64,000 nucleotides of DNA from Bacillota bacterium (GTDB lineage Bacteria; Bacillota_I; Bacilli_A; Acholeplasmatales; Acholeplasmataceae): contig JAHISX010000023.1 of assembly GCA_018817915.1 (NCBI GenBank), forward strand, positions 35,061-99,060, read 5' to 3'. Position numbers and translations under genes: made by a program. Shown in pieces: positions 1 to 8,913 of the stretch. The notes beneath the pieces are model-generated. The model worked only from the letters and a program-made list of their open reading frames with translations, was not told where the DNA came from and made no database searches. Position 1 is the first letter of the stretch; the number at the start of each line of letters is the position of its first letter.

Positions 1-998
1 GATTGATCATCCCAAACACCGATCGTACGATCGCCGTATCTTGCAACATCAGAACCGAACCAAACAACTTCGTTATCTAATATTTGTTTTAATACAAGTT
101 CTTTAAGATCTTTCATTTCTAAGTTTAAGTATTTGATTTCTCTACCACCAATAACATTACCTAAATAGGCAACTGTATAGGTCTTCATGAAAGGTTTGTC
201 TTTGGTAGGGGAATTGATGATGCTTACATAATCTTTAAGAATATCGCCAACATGATCCAAATAAAAACTTTGAGGTGTTAGACCTTTAATGATATGATAT
301 TGATCCTTAGATACATATTCAAAATCAAATTTTTCTGGTGGTGTTCCAAAATTAGTTGCTAAGAAAGTATAGAGTTCATCAAGAGTTTTAGCTTTGAGAT
401 TAGGAATTTCATTTTTCTTTCCTTCAGCAAATAAATGTCTTGCATTTGCTGCATATTGACGAAGTTTAATATTAATAATTTGATTCTTAAATCTTGTGCC
501 ACTACTCGATGTTGTTTCTGACATCGCTTCTTTCGGTGCAATACCATATTTTTCGATCAGACTCACAAACATGTCCCATTGCCCACCATCTTGAATGCCT
601 GTCTTTAATAAATGCTGTAAGGTTCTGTCATCGTGGTCAACTTCTAAGAAATCATCCATTGCTTCGATGAAATAATTGATCTTCTCAAACTTATCCCAAA
701 AAGCTGTATAATTTTGAGAAAGTTCAAAATCCTTAAGATCATATTTTTTCGCAATCACTTCCCTGATCATATTCAGGCCAGCAAAAATCCAACATCTACC
801 ACTTTGTTTTTGATTAGCTACAGGTAAGGTTTTAATCTCGTTTGAAAAACGGAATTGTGTCAAAGGTTTTTGTTCTTGTTTGTCAAAAAGATTTGCTAAT
901 TCATTTTTCACTAATACTCTTCTTAATGCCTGTTGTACCGGTTTTTTTTCATAACTACTTTTTAATTTTTGTAAATCACTATCTTCAATTTTCTTCAT
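1..998 (-). CDS. pepC: Aminopeptidase C / bleomycin hydrolase family (C1B cysteine peptidase), 3' end cut by window edge
   Basis: Cytosolic papain-fold aminopeptidase that trims N-terminal residues from peptides. Translating the minus strand from the ATG at 996-998 gives an open frame that runs off the window start, so about 332 residues are visible of a family length near 440. The active-site motif QSGRCWIFA, with the nucleophile at about Cys69, is diagnostic of the PepC/BLH family, and the N-terminal stretch with ..LPVANQKQ.. also fits. The catalytic His and Asn lie beyond the edge. The gene begins about 50 bp after jetC but a terminator hairpin lies between them, so it is probably a separate unit. 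I first considered JetD here because of the position. The cysteine motif rules that out. Confidence 0.93.
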   Translation of the reverse strand, partial: MKKIEDSDLQKLKSSYEKKPVQQALRRVLVKNELANLFDKQEQKPLTQFRFSNEIKTLPVANQKQSGRCWIFAGLNMIREVIAKKYDLKDFELSQNYTAFWDKFEKINYFIEAMDDFLEVDHDDRTLQHLLKTGIQDGGQWDMFVSLIEKYGIAPKEAMSETTSSSGTRFKNQIINIKLRQYAANARHLFAEGKKNEIPNLKAKTLDELYTFLATNFGTPPEKFDFEYVSKDQYHIIKGLTPQSFYLDHVGDILKDYVSIINSPTKDKPFMKTYTVAYLGNVIGGREIKYLNLEMKDLKELVLKQILDNEVVWFGSDVARYGDRTIGVWDDQ

Positions 999-1016
999 TT
1001 TTTCACTCTTTCTTTA

Positions 1017-1048
1017 TTGTAAAAGACGGCCCAATAGAGCCATCTTTT
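1017..1048 (-). terminator. Rho-independent terminator after jetC
   Basis: On the minus strand AAAGATGGC pairs with GCCGTCTTT (one G-U) around an 8-nt loop, followed by a short T run. It closes the jetABC unit and separates it from pepC. Confidence 0.7.
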
Positions 1049-1050
1049 TA

Positions 1051-4000
1051 TTATACTCTAATCATTCTATCATCTTTAAATGTTTCAACAATAGCATAGT
1101 CGTTTTCTTTAACAATGACTAAACTTGTATTGACATAGTTGATGATATTTGAAACACGTTGTGGTGGAACAGCAATCAGTAATTGAATACTTAAACTATT
1201 GTAGAATTTCATCATCGCATCAATTCTTGATTCATCCATGTTATTGAATGCTTCATCAAATAAAACGATACATCCTGAATCAATTCTTCTATTTTTCGTT
1301 AGAAGTTGTTGGAATGATGCAGCAATAACGATATAGAATGGAACTTGTGTTTCCCCACCACTCTTTTCCTTAGAAACCTTGGAGAAAAGTGATTTATTAC
1401 CATTCTTATTGGTTACTTCAATATCATAGGCCATATAGTTTCTATAGTCTAGATATTTATAAGTAAGCATATCATATTCTGGATCATTAGATGCAATCTT
1501 TTCAAATAATTCCATCAATATAGTTTCGTTCTTCTTTGTTAAACCTTCTGTAAACAATGTATGTTTACTTATGGCTTCATTACCCATAATGATATGGTAA
1601 TAAAGCTTATAATCAGGGTCATCACTTGCTTTATAGATTAACTGATAGCTATCTGAACCGAATGTCTTACCCATTAAAGCGATATTAAGCTCAGCAATTT
1701 GTTGTTGTGCATTTTCTATGCTTGCCCGCAATTTACCAACAAACTCTTCTTTAAACCCAATTTCTGAGTTTCTGCGAAGTTCTGTTGCTTCTTGTTCATA
1801 ACGAACCAAGTTATTATTTCTAATTTTATGAGCTTCTTGGTCAAAATAGACTAAATCATCCATGGTTGGTGAAGCACCAAAGTGGAACAGATCAATATAA
1901 CTCTTCATTTGGTTAATCAAATCCGCACCAGCTTTAATAATTTGTGAGTTTAGGCTGACATTAGATTGAGCAAGATAAGTTGTGATGGCGTCATGGTCTT
2001 GATGATGTTTCATCTTGAGTGCATAAAATTGTGTATTAGCCAAACTCAACTTTTCAGGATGCTTGTGGCTAAGTTCTTTTTGTGCAATCGAGAATTCATC
2101 TAGCTTTTCTTTGATATCATCAATTAAATCTATGATTCGTTGTCTTTCATCACGATTGGTCGCAATCTCGCCAACAAAGCTTTCTGATTCAATACGCAAT
2201 TGTTTACGATTATCTCTTGCTTTTTGAATTTGTTCTTCAAGCTTAGCAATATTTTTATCTTTACCAAGGCTATTGATTTGCTCTTCTAGTTGTGTATATT
2301 CTCTTCTTGTTTGCTTGATTAAGTCAAAATATCTAATCTGTCCTTGATGTACAAGTTGATTGGATTTACTTTGAGATAGCAAACGTATGATCTTATCGTT
2401 TTTATCCGTAATATCATAGAGTTTATCCATCTTAGCTTCTAAGCTACTTAAATGCTTAGATTCCATCTCTGTTTGCATGGTTGTCGCTTCAGAACCAATG
2501 AAAGGAACTTCATAGACTCTAGGGTTGATTTGACGCGCAGTATGATTACTATAAGTCATACATGTTGGCGTAATCGAGCGATTGTAGTTTTTTAAATCAT
2601 GATGATCATCAACACAGTATGTATTGTTGAGTAGCATATTGATGTAATATCTTGCATATGTATGATCAGATGTAACTTTATCTGCTAGAGTACCTGGAAC
2701 AAGTTGTTCATAAGCTGTAAGCTTTTGCGTGTTCACAAGACCTACACCATAAATTTTTTGCTCGTATTTAACCTTGTCATAAATGTCTAGAGCATCATTA
2801 AAATAACTAGGATCTACGATGATATCAAATCTTTGTGTATTCAAATAGCCTTCAACTGCATTTCGCCATTTTTCATCATTGACTTCAATCAATTCACATA
2901 ATGGTCTAACACGTATTTCTTTTTGATAGTGACTAGATAATCCATCATTGATTGCATGAATTAGGTTTTCAACATAATTAGGGTATGTTTTAACATTACG
3001 TTTTAATTGATTAAGACGTTGTTGAGAATCACGAATCTCTTCTGATAATTCACGTTTTTCAGCTTCAAGTTTGTCTTTTTCAGTATGATATGCTTGTAAG
3101 TAAGCTTGAACTTCAGTATTAAGAGTTGAAAGTTGCTGAGAAAGTTCGGATGCAGATAGTTGATCTTCGTTTGTTTGATAGTAACTAACAAATTGCTTCA
3201 TTGTTGTATTAGGCAATAGATTAATCAATTCTTTAATCGTCGAAAATTCTTTTTGCAAAGTGTCTCTTAATGATGATAAAACATCTCTTTGGCTTTCGTA
3301 TTCTGAAGCTTTCTTTTGTAAAGCTTCTTGATATGAACTTAATGTTCTAGATAAATCACTATCGTTTTTAGCACGTTCTAAATTCAAGATGGCACGATCG
3401 TTTTCTTCGATTTGATCATCGATTTGAGCTTTAGCTTCTCTTAAATAATCTAAGCGTTTTTCAATTTGACTTAACTTATCTTCATTTTGCTTAATGAAAG
3501 ATTCTCTTTTTTCAACCCAATTGAGTTGATCAATCAATTTATTGATATCTTGTTGCTCTTTGTTTAAAGTGATATCTTCGCCAGTTTGTTGAATGAGATC
3601 AAGTTTTTCAAGTTTTTCTCTATCCTTTTTAATTTGCATTTCAATCTTTTTAAGTTGTGCAACATTATTTTTAAGTGATTGGATATCAATTGGATCGTCA
3701 TCTAGCAAGAACTCAAAGACAAAGGCTTGTAAATCGATTGAGCGAAATGCAAGTGCTTTAGGCAATATGCGCGCATATTTCGTAGCATCCATACCAAAGA
3801 ATCTAGCCAGTGCATCACGATATTTCTTTTGTGTCTCAAATGGTGTAAATTCAATATCTAATGATTTAAGATATGCTTTCATGCTCTTATAATCTCTAGG
3901 ATATTTCTTTTCAAGAAATAGGCTGTCATGAATGGAAACATTATCTAAAAGATAAAATCTTTCCTTGAGCGCTGAAGTCTTTGGGAGATCAAGAATACAA

Positions 4001-4326
4001 CCGATGACTGAAAACTTCTTGCTTTGCTCATCAAAAAATTCTAAGGCAAGATGTGTGACCACATCACCATTTCTTAAAAACTCTTTATTTTCTGCCCCGA
4101 TGCGTCCTCGAATATAACCTTCAAGCGTACGTTTAGCATCATCTGTTGCTGCAATATTAAATTTAGAACCACTTCTACCACCAACAAATAAATATTGCAT
4201 AGCATCTAGAAGCGTAGATTTCCCGGATCCGTTTTCACCTGATATTAAAGCATTGTCTTTAATCTCAATGGTTTGATTGGAGAATAAATGCCAATTGACT
4301 AACTTAATCTTCGTCAGTTTCTTCAT
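1051..4326 (-). CDS. jetC: SMC-like ATPase of a Wadjet/MksBEF condensin (JetC/MksB, MukB-like)
   Basis: Large coiled-coil ATPase of 1091 residues, a normal length for JetC/MksB. Visible parts: Walker A GENGSGKS at residues 30-37, long heptad-rich coiled coils at about 230-460 and 640-790 around a central hinge-like region, the ABC signature KSGGE at about 988, and Walker B FDEAFNNMD at about 1027. The N- and C-terminal halves would join into one ATPase head, as in MukB. Family knowledge: JetC/MksB dimers with the JetA kleisin and JetB extrude DNA loops. With JetD they cleave circular plasmids (Wadjet). Its start lies inside jetB (23-nt overlap), so the two are translationally linked. No frameshift or missing motif is seen. 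Whether it acts in defence or chromosome folding here is open, because jetD is not adjacent. Confidence 0.92.
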   Translation of the reverse strand: MKKLTKIKLVNWHLFSNQTIEIKDNALISGENGSGKSTLLDAMQYLFVGGRSGSKFNIAATDDAKRTLEGYIRGRIGAENKEFLRNGDVVTHLALEFFDEQSKKFSVIGCILDLPKTSALKERFYLLDNVSIHDSLFLEKKYPRDYKSMKAYLKSLDIEFTPFETQKKYRDALARFFGMDATKYARILPKALAFRSIDLQAFVFEFLLDDDPIDIQSLKNNVAQLKKIEMQIKKDREKLEKLDLIQQTGEDITLNKEQQDINKLIDQLNWVEKRESFIKQNEDKLSQIEKRLDYLREAKAQIDDQIEENDRAILNLERAKNDSDLSRTLSSYQEALQKKASEYESQRDVLSSLRDTLQKEFSTIKELINLLPNTTMKQFVSYYQTNEDQLSASELSQQLSTLNTEVQAYLQAYHTEKDKLEAEKRELSEEIRDSQQRLNQLKRNVKTYPNYVENLIHAINDGLSSHYQKEIRVRPLCELIEVNDEKWRNAVEGYLNTQRFDIIVDPSYFNDALDIYDKVKYEQKIYGVGLVNTQKLTAYEQLVPGTLADKVTSDHTYARYYINMLLNNTYCVDDHHDLKNYNRSITPTCMTYSNHTARQINPRVYEVPFIGSEATTMQTEMESKHLSSLEAKMDKLYDITDKNDKIIRLLSQSKSNQLVHQGQIRYFDLIKQTRREYTQLEEQINSLGKDKNIAKLEEQIQKARDNRKQLRIESESFVGEIATNRDERQRIIDLIDDIKEKLDEFSIAQKELSHKHPEKLSLANTQFYALKMKHHQDHDAITTYLAQSNVSLNSQIIKAGADLINQMKSYIDLFHFGASPTMDDLVYFDQEAHKIRNNNLVRYEQEATELRRNSEIGFKEEFVGKLRASIENAQQQIAELNIALMGKTFGSDSYQLIYKASDDPDYKLYYHIIMGNEAISKHTLFTEGLTKKNETILMELFEKIASNDPEYDMLTYKYLDYRNYMAYDIEVTNKNGNKSLFSKVSKEKSGGETQVPFYIVIAASFQQLLTKNRRIDSGCIVLFDEAFNNMDESRIDAMMKFYNSLSIQLLIAVPPQRVSNIINYVNTSLVIVKENDYAIVETFKDDRMIRV

Positions 4327-4942
4327 TGTCTTCGGAACCTCCTTCTACATAACCTTCCAATTTCTGGACAACCTCTTTAATGCTATCAAGATTGGTTACA
4401 TAAAGGATTGTTGGATAAATTTTGATACGTGCATCATCATGCAATCCTTTATCGATAAAATCGATGATATTATAGTTTCTTAAAAAAGATAGTGCTGGTT
4501 TAAGTTTATCTTTCGTAATTCGCTTATGATCTAAAAATCCTATTCTAGTTAATTCTTCATGAATTTCATGTAAGAAGATTTCAACATTTTCATCTAAAGT
4601 AACAAAATCTTTTTTTCTTTGATAAATAATACGAATTACTAAAATCATTAAACTTTCGGTTTTTCTTAGACGCATATGATTGTAAAAACTATCATTTGTA
4701 ATATGCACAACTTCATCTTCTCTGTAAATGTTTAGTGAAAAATCACTTAATACAAAGAAAGATTCAAACAATTCCTTATATGCTAGGATGAAACGATAAT
4801 CATTTGTATCTCCTGGTTTTCTTTTTGTTAAAAAGTTGACTTGTAAAAGTTTATTGACAATACGAGAAAAGATGGTTTTTTCACCCTCTTTTAATGTAAT
4901 GAAAACATCATTAAATTGTTTGGCTGCTGCTGTTTTATTCAT
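4304..4942 (-). CDS. jetB: MukE-like subunit of the Jet/Mks complex (JetB/MksE)
   Basis: 212-residue protein between a kleisin-like and an SMC-like gene, the place of JetB/MksE. It has the size and helix-rich, acidic-tailed character of MukE-type tandem winged-helix proteins (DUF4194 group). I see no catalytic motif. It starts in an ATGA overlap with the jetA stop and overlaps jetC by 23 nt, so the three subunits are co-translated, as expected for a fixed-stoichiometry complex. A purine-rich GAGG lies just before the ATG. The assignment rests mostly on context, length and fold character; the family is poorly conserved in sequence. Confidence 0.82.
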   Translation of the reverse strand: MNKTAAAKQFNDVFITLKEGEKTIFSRIVNKLLQVNFLTKRKPGDTNDYRFILAYKELFESFFVLSDFSLNIYREDEVVHITNDSFYNHMRLRKTESLMILVIRIIYQRKKDFVTLDENVEIFLHEIHEELTRIGFLDHKRITKDKLKPALSFLRNYNIIDFIDKGLHDDARIKIYPTILYVTNLDSIKEVVQKLEGYVEGGSEDNEETDED

Positions 4943-6321
4943 GCTTTTACCTCTTTAATTCTAAAGTTTTGAAAGGTAACAAAATTGTTTTTGCATTCTT
5001 TACCAAGTGGTTCAACATCGTAATGCATCCCAACAGATTTTGAATATAAGAAGATTAAGATAAGTCTTACAAAATCTTCTTGAGTTTCTAAATTGATTTG
5101 AGCTGCTTCCATTGAAGCATGTCCATCTAAAAGTTGTCTCACATGCTCATCAATTTCTTTTTTACCATAGATGTTATTCTTAAGTAATGCTCTAATTTTT
5201 TCTTGACGGTATTCATCACTAATTAAATTATCATCAAAATTGATTTCTTCAATGATTGTTTCCATTCTCATTCGTCTTTGATTGTAAAGTGATGCTGTAT
5301 CAACATTTTTAGCATCAGTTAAGAAGAAGAGTTTAGCATAGTCAAAATCCTTTTGACCAAGAACAATTCTGAAGAGTCTGTTGAATATACCTTCAATATC
5401 ATCTGATTGATTGGTGAAAAATAGAATCTTAGATGCTGCAGCACTGATATATTGTTCATTCTTTCTATCAATTGCTAGGATAAGATGTTCTAATGCTGTA
5501 AAACTATCTGTGATAAATCTTAAACGATCTTCGATATAGATATATGCTTCATTATAGTCATCAATTCTTTTAATTCTTTGGACATTGGATGCTAAGCCAT
5601 CCATAATCTCTTCGCTATTTCTAATATTAGAAACTGATTCTAAGATTGCTCTTTTATATCTTGGTAAACTATCGGTTGTTTTCAAATTATAATAAGCGGA
5701 ATCGAAGAAGTTTTGTTTGTATTCAATGAGTAGTTTTTCCAGTAGCATTTGAAGATCTTGTTTTGATTGTTTTTTTGTGATGTCATAATAATATCTATAG
5801 ATATTAGCTTTGAGTGATTTGAGTTTTCGAATGATGTCATTGGTTTTATGATAGGCTTGCTCTAAGACACCAATACCTTCTTCTAGATTAAAAGAAGACA
5901 AAAGGGAATACACGGTGAATATCTCACCTGTATACTCGGTTTGACGATTGTTTTGAATACTTTCTAATATATCGATAATTTGAATTGAATAATCAAATAA
6001 ATTGAGCGAGGTTTTATAGTTTCCTAATTCTTCTTCACCAATCCAACCATTTTTCTTTAAGACATTAATGACGTGAACTGCTTTTTGTCTTGCTGTTCTT
6101 GCTGGTTCATCTTCATCCACATCAACAAATTCTTCTGATGGTTGTTCATCAAAATAGTCTGATAGTCGTGAAACAATAAATTCTCTATCCCCCTGATAAG
6201 CATCTTCAATACTATCAATTGCTCGGTATATGATAAAAATACAATCGATGTACATCTTTTTATTAGGGGAGGAAAGCACACTAAAAAAATTACTGTTGAT
6301 TCTTTCAAAGAGATGTGCCAT
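4939..6321 (-). CDS. jetA: MukF-like kleisin subunit of the Jet/Mks complex (JetA/MksF)
   Basis: 460-residue, mostly helical protein and first gene of jetABC. The N-terminal ~110 residues contain an acidic linker (DVDEDE) within a winged-helix-like region. The rest is helical with a middle coiled segment, as in JetA/MksF, which bridges the two SMC heads. A strong AAGGAGGA ribosome site sits 6 nt before the ATG. The gene stands about 90 bp downstream of the DEAD-box helicase. No clear terminator lies in that gap, so read-through from the helicase is possible. Identification comes from size, gene order A-B-C and the unmistakable jetC partner. Confidence 0.85.
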   Translation of the reverse strand: MAHLFERINSNFFSVLSSPNKKMYIDCIFIIYRAIDSIEDAYQGDREFIVSRLSDYFDEQPSEEFVDVDEDEPARTARQKAVHVINVLKKNGWIGEEELGNYKTSLNLFDYSIQIIDILESIQNNRQTEYTGEIFTVYSLLSSFNLEEGIGVLEQAYHKTNDIIRKLKSLKANIYRYYYDITKKQSKQDLQMLLEKLLIEYKQNFFDSAYYNLKTTDSLPRYKRAILESVSNIRNSEEIMDGLASNVQRIKRIDDYNEAYIYIEDRLRFITDSFTALEHLILAIDRKNEQYISAAASKILFFTNQSDDIEGIFNRLFRIVLGQKDFDYAKLFFLTDAKNVDTASLYNQRRMRMETIIEEINFDDNLISDEYRQEKIRALLKNNIYGKKEIDEHVRQLLDGHASMEAAQINLETQEDFVRLILIFLYSKSVGMHYDVEPLGKECKNNFVTFQNFRIKEVKA

Positions 6322-6411
6322 CGGGTCCTCCTTTATTTTAATAAAATAAAAAAAATATGAATTTCATAATAATTGTATCATGAATTAGACATATTTTCTA
6401 TTATTTTTGTA

Positions 6412-8070
6412 TTATTTGTTTCTTCCCATACTAATCTTGATTTTCTTACCGTTATACATCTTTCCATTAAGCTCATCCAAACGCTTGATTGCAGCTGGAT
6501 GAATTTGGAATTCGGTGTCATTTTGATTGACGATGATGTCTCCAACATTCTTAGGATACAGGTCAGCATATTTCTTGAAATAGTCGAGCATTTGAACAGG
6601 ACGAAGTCCATCTTCTTTGCCTAAATTAATAACTACATTCTTGTAAATACCGCTTGATCTATTACTTCTTGGTTCACCACTGGAATCTCTTCTATCTCTT
6701 GAACCACCACGAGAATCATTTCTACCTTTAGATTTAAAGTCTTCGCCTTTCTTTTTAGCAGGAGATTCGATTTGATCGTAAGTTTTCTTTTCGACTGTTA
6801 TCTTTGATAACAATGCTTGAATGATTGAATCATCTGTAAATCCATCATCATGAAGACGTTCAATAATTTCATCGTAGTTGTTTTCATTTTTGATGATAAC
6901 ATCTTTGATTTTCTTATAGTTTCTTTCTTCACTCTTCTTGTAAATATCTTCTTCTGTTGGAATGTCTTTAGGCGTAATCTTCATCTTGATAAAGTTTTCA
7001 ATCATAGCAAGTTTTCCACGTAAGCTTGGATAGACTAAAGATACGGACATCCCTGATTTTCCTGCACGGCCTGTGCGTCCAATACGATGCACATAAATTT
7101 CATCTTCAAATGGAATTTCATAGTTAATAACCATGTCTACATGAGAGATATCTAAGCCTCTTGCAGCAACATCTGTTGCGATTAAGTACTTCAATCTTTT
7201 CGCTCTAAAACGACCCATAACATAGTCTCTTTGACTTTGTTTTAAATCACCGTGAATTGCATCAGCTTCGTAGTTGTGTTTTTGTAGAAATGCTGATAAA
7301 CCATCAACATCAACTTTGGTGTTACAAAAGATAATTGCTGAATTTGGATCATGGTAATCCAAGACTCTAAGTAACAATTGATCACGATCTGATTTTTTAA
7401 CCATGTAATAAATCTGATCGGTTTTTGTTACTGTTAACGTTGGCGTTTCAATTTGAATGATTGCAGGATTCTTTTGATACTTTTGTGCAACCTTTCTAAT
7501 GAATGGTGGGATGGTTGCTGAAAACAATGCAGTCTGTCTAGTATTAGGTGTATCTTTTAGTAATGTTTCCAAATCATCTTGGAATCCCATTTTTAGCATT
7601 TCATCTGCTTCATCCATAACTAAGATCTTTAAATTGCTAAAATCAACTGTACCACGATTTAAGTGATCAATTGTACGACCTGGAGTAGCTACAACGATGT
7701 GTGGATGCTCTGCTAAAGCCTTAAACTGTTTGTTGTAAGATTCTCCACCAAATATTGATGTGATTCTTACAGCCTTATTAAACTTGATGAGTTTCAAGAA
7801 CTCCTTATAAACTTGAAGCGTTAGCTCTCTTGTAGGACAAATCACTAATGCTTGAACTGTTTTTTCATTGGCATTGATTTGTTCTAAGATTGGTATCGCA
7901 AAAGCAAATGTTTTGCCTGTACCAGTCTGAGCTTGGCCAATTAAATCTTGGCCCTCTAGCATTTTGGGAATCGCGTGATGTTGTATCGCTGTCGTTTCCA
8001 CTAGCCCTAGGCTTTCTATCGCCTGTTTCGTTTCTTCTAAAATCGGTAAATCGTTAAATAAAATATTCAT
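6412..8070 (-). CDS. cshA: DEAD-box RNA helicase, CshA/DeaD type
   Basis: ATP-dependent RNA helicase for mRNA decay, ribosome assembly and cold adaptation. RecA-like domain 1 has the Q motif, Walker A AQTGTGKT, DEAD in VMDEADEM, and SAT. Domain 2 has ATDVAARGLD and HRIGRTGRAG. A linker rich in Ser, Arg and Gly leads to a C-terminal DbpA/CsdA-type RNA-binding domain (about the last 70 residues). I place the start at the ATG at 8068-8070, five to six bases after GAGG. A longer frame beginning with a TTG four codons upstream would use the ribosome site itself as codons and is unlikely. In Firmicutes CshA works with RNase J in the degradosome, and rnjA is also in this window. Confidence 0.93.
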   Translation of the reverse strand: MNILFNDLPILEETKQAIESLGLVETTAIQHHAIPKMLEGQDLIGQAQTGTGKTFAFAIPILEQINANEKTVQALVICPTRELTLQVYKEFLKLIKFNKAVRITSIFGGESYNKQFKALAEHPHIVVATPGRTIDHLNRGTVDFSNLKILVMDEADEMLKMGFQDDLETLLKDTPNTRQTALFSATIPPFIRKVAQKYQKNPAIIQIETPTLTVTKTDQIYYMVKKSDRDQLLLRVLDYHDPNSAIIFCNTKVDVDGLSAFLQKHNYEADAIHGDLKQSQRDYVMGRFRAKRLKYLIATDVAARGLDISHVDMVINYEIPFEDEIYVHRIGRTGRAGKSGMSVSLVYPSLRGKLAMIENFIKMKITPKDIPTEEDIYKKSEERNYKKIKDVIIKNENNYDEIIERLHDDGFTDDSIIQALLSKITVEKKTYDQIESPAKKKGEDFKSKGRNDSRGGSRDRRDSSGEPRSNRSSGIYKNVVINLGKEDGLRPVQMLDYFKKYADLYPKNVGDIIVNQNDTEFQIHPAAIKRLDELNGKMYNGKKIKISMGRNK

Positions 8071-8101
8071 TTTTTTCCTCAATTCTTTTTAAACCTTACA
8101 T

Positions 8102-8107
8102 ACTATA
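8102..8107 (-). promoter_or_regulatory. Extended -10 promoter element for the DEAD-box helicase
   Basis: Minus strand reads TATGG then TATAGT: a TGn extension with a near-consensus -10 about 30 bp before the helicase start. No good -35 is seen. Confidence 0.5.
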
Positions 8108-8140
8108 CCATAAATGCGCAAAAAATACTATCAATCACAT

Positions 8141-8163
8141 AAAAAAAAGACTTAATGTGTCTT
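8141..8163 (-). terminator. Terminator overlapping the 3' end of the DsbA-like gene
   Basis: AAGAC / GTCTT short stem followed by eight T on the minus strand. The stop codon of the gene lies in the loop. Confidence 0.6.
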
Positions 8164-8799
8164 CTTTCTATGGCAATTCTCACCTTCGCAGTAATCATTC
8201 TTAACATATTGTGCACTGGCACGAATCAATTGATCCATAAGTGCTTGATCATCATGATAACCATTCAATCGATGTTTACCATCAATTCTGATATGTGGCA
8301 ATTCAAATATACCTTTAACAATCGCATTTTCACGATTGGATTGAACTTGAGTTAAATACATATCTGAGGACAAAACCAAACGTGCTTCATCTTCATTTAT
8401 ACCTGATTGAATCGCAATATCAAGTAGTACTTGATGATTACTAATATCCTTATGTTCTTCATAAAAAGCTTTAAATACATTTGTGTTATAAGCCAAAGAA
8501 CAATTTTCTTTTTTTGCTAAATGAGATAGACGATGTGCATCAATGACAGATACTGGTTTAAGATTAGGATGAATTTCAGCTGTGAAGCGCTCAGCTTCTT
8601 CAAGACTGATCACGTGATGTTTGCTCATGATTGTATGAAAAGAACAGTCTGCATGAGGAATAAAAAAAGGAATCATCTCATAACTTCGATAGAGTAATTC
8701 TAAATCCTTAAATTGATAGAGTTTTAAGAGCTTTTCTACACTTTTTTGTTGTTTATAACAAAGAGGGCTCAAGTAGTCTAACCAAATCTCTAATCTCAT
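8152..8799 (-). CDS. DsbA-family (FrnE-like) thioredoxin-fold protein
   Basis: 215-residue cytosolic protein with no signal peptide, matching the FrnE/YwbO branch of the DsbA fold. The N-terminal pattern is strand, DYLSPLCY, helix; then a helical insertion, the cis-Pro region with F-E-L-P-H-I-R-I-D-G-K, and a C-terminal CEGENCH tail typical of this branch. The active site, normally CPWC, here reads SPLC (residues 11-14), so only the second cysteine of the CxxC remains. The tail has two further cysteines (about 204 and 209). Family members are dithiol oxidoreductases, but loss of the first cysteine argues against classical disulfide exchange by that motif. A consensus promoter and GGAGAATAG ribosome site precede the ATG, so it is a single-gene unit. 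Confidence 0.8.
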   Translation of the reverse strand: MRLEIWLDYLSPLCYKQQKSVEKLLKLYQFKDLELLYRSYEMIPFFIPHADCSFHTIMSKHHVISLEEAERFTAEIHPNLKPVSVIDAHRLSHLAKKENCSLAYNTNVFKAFYEEHKDISNHQVLLDIAIQSGINEDEARLVLSSDMYLTQVQSNRENAIVKGIFELPHIRIDGKHRLNGYHDDQALMDQLIRASAQYVKNDYCEGENCHRKKTH

Positions 8800-8849
8800 C
8801 TATTCTCCTTAGCAAGTCACTTATAGTGCATTGATTTATTGCTAGTATA

Positions 8850-8878
8850 ATTATAATTTCTAAACCGTTATATGTCAA
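8850..8878 (-). promoter_or_regulatory. Consensus sigma-A promoter of the DsbA-like gene
   Basis: TTGACA, 17-bp spacer, TATAAT on the minus strand: a perfect match at both hexamers, about 50 bp before the start codon. Confidence 0.85.
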
Positions 8879-8913
8879 AAGACACGACTTATAGATTTAG
8901 ATATCATGATATT

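Noticed and set aside
1..998. Possible jetD downstream of jetC
   Set aside because: Translation shows the C1B peptidase motif QSGRCWIFA and the PepC N-terminal pattern, and a terminator separates it from jetC.
8070..8082. Longer starts using TTG in TTGAGG (also at 35362, 40780 and 56236)
   Set aside because: In each case the TTG is part of, or directly before, the ribosome site of a well-placed ATG a few codons on.
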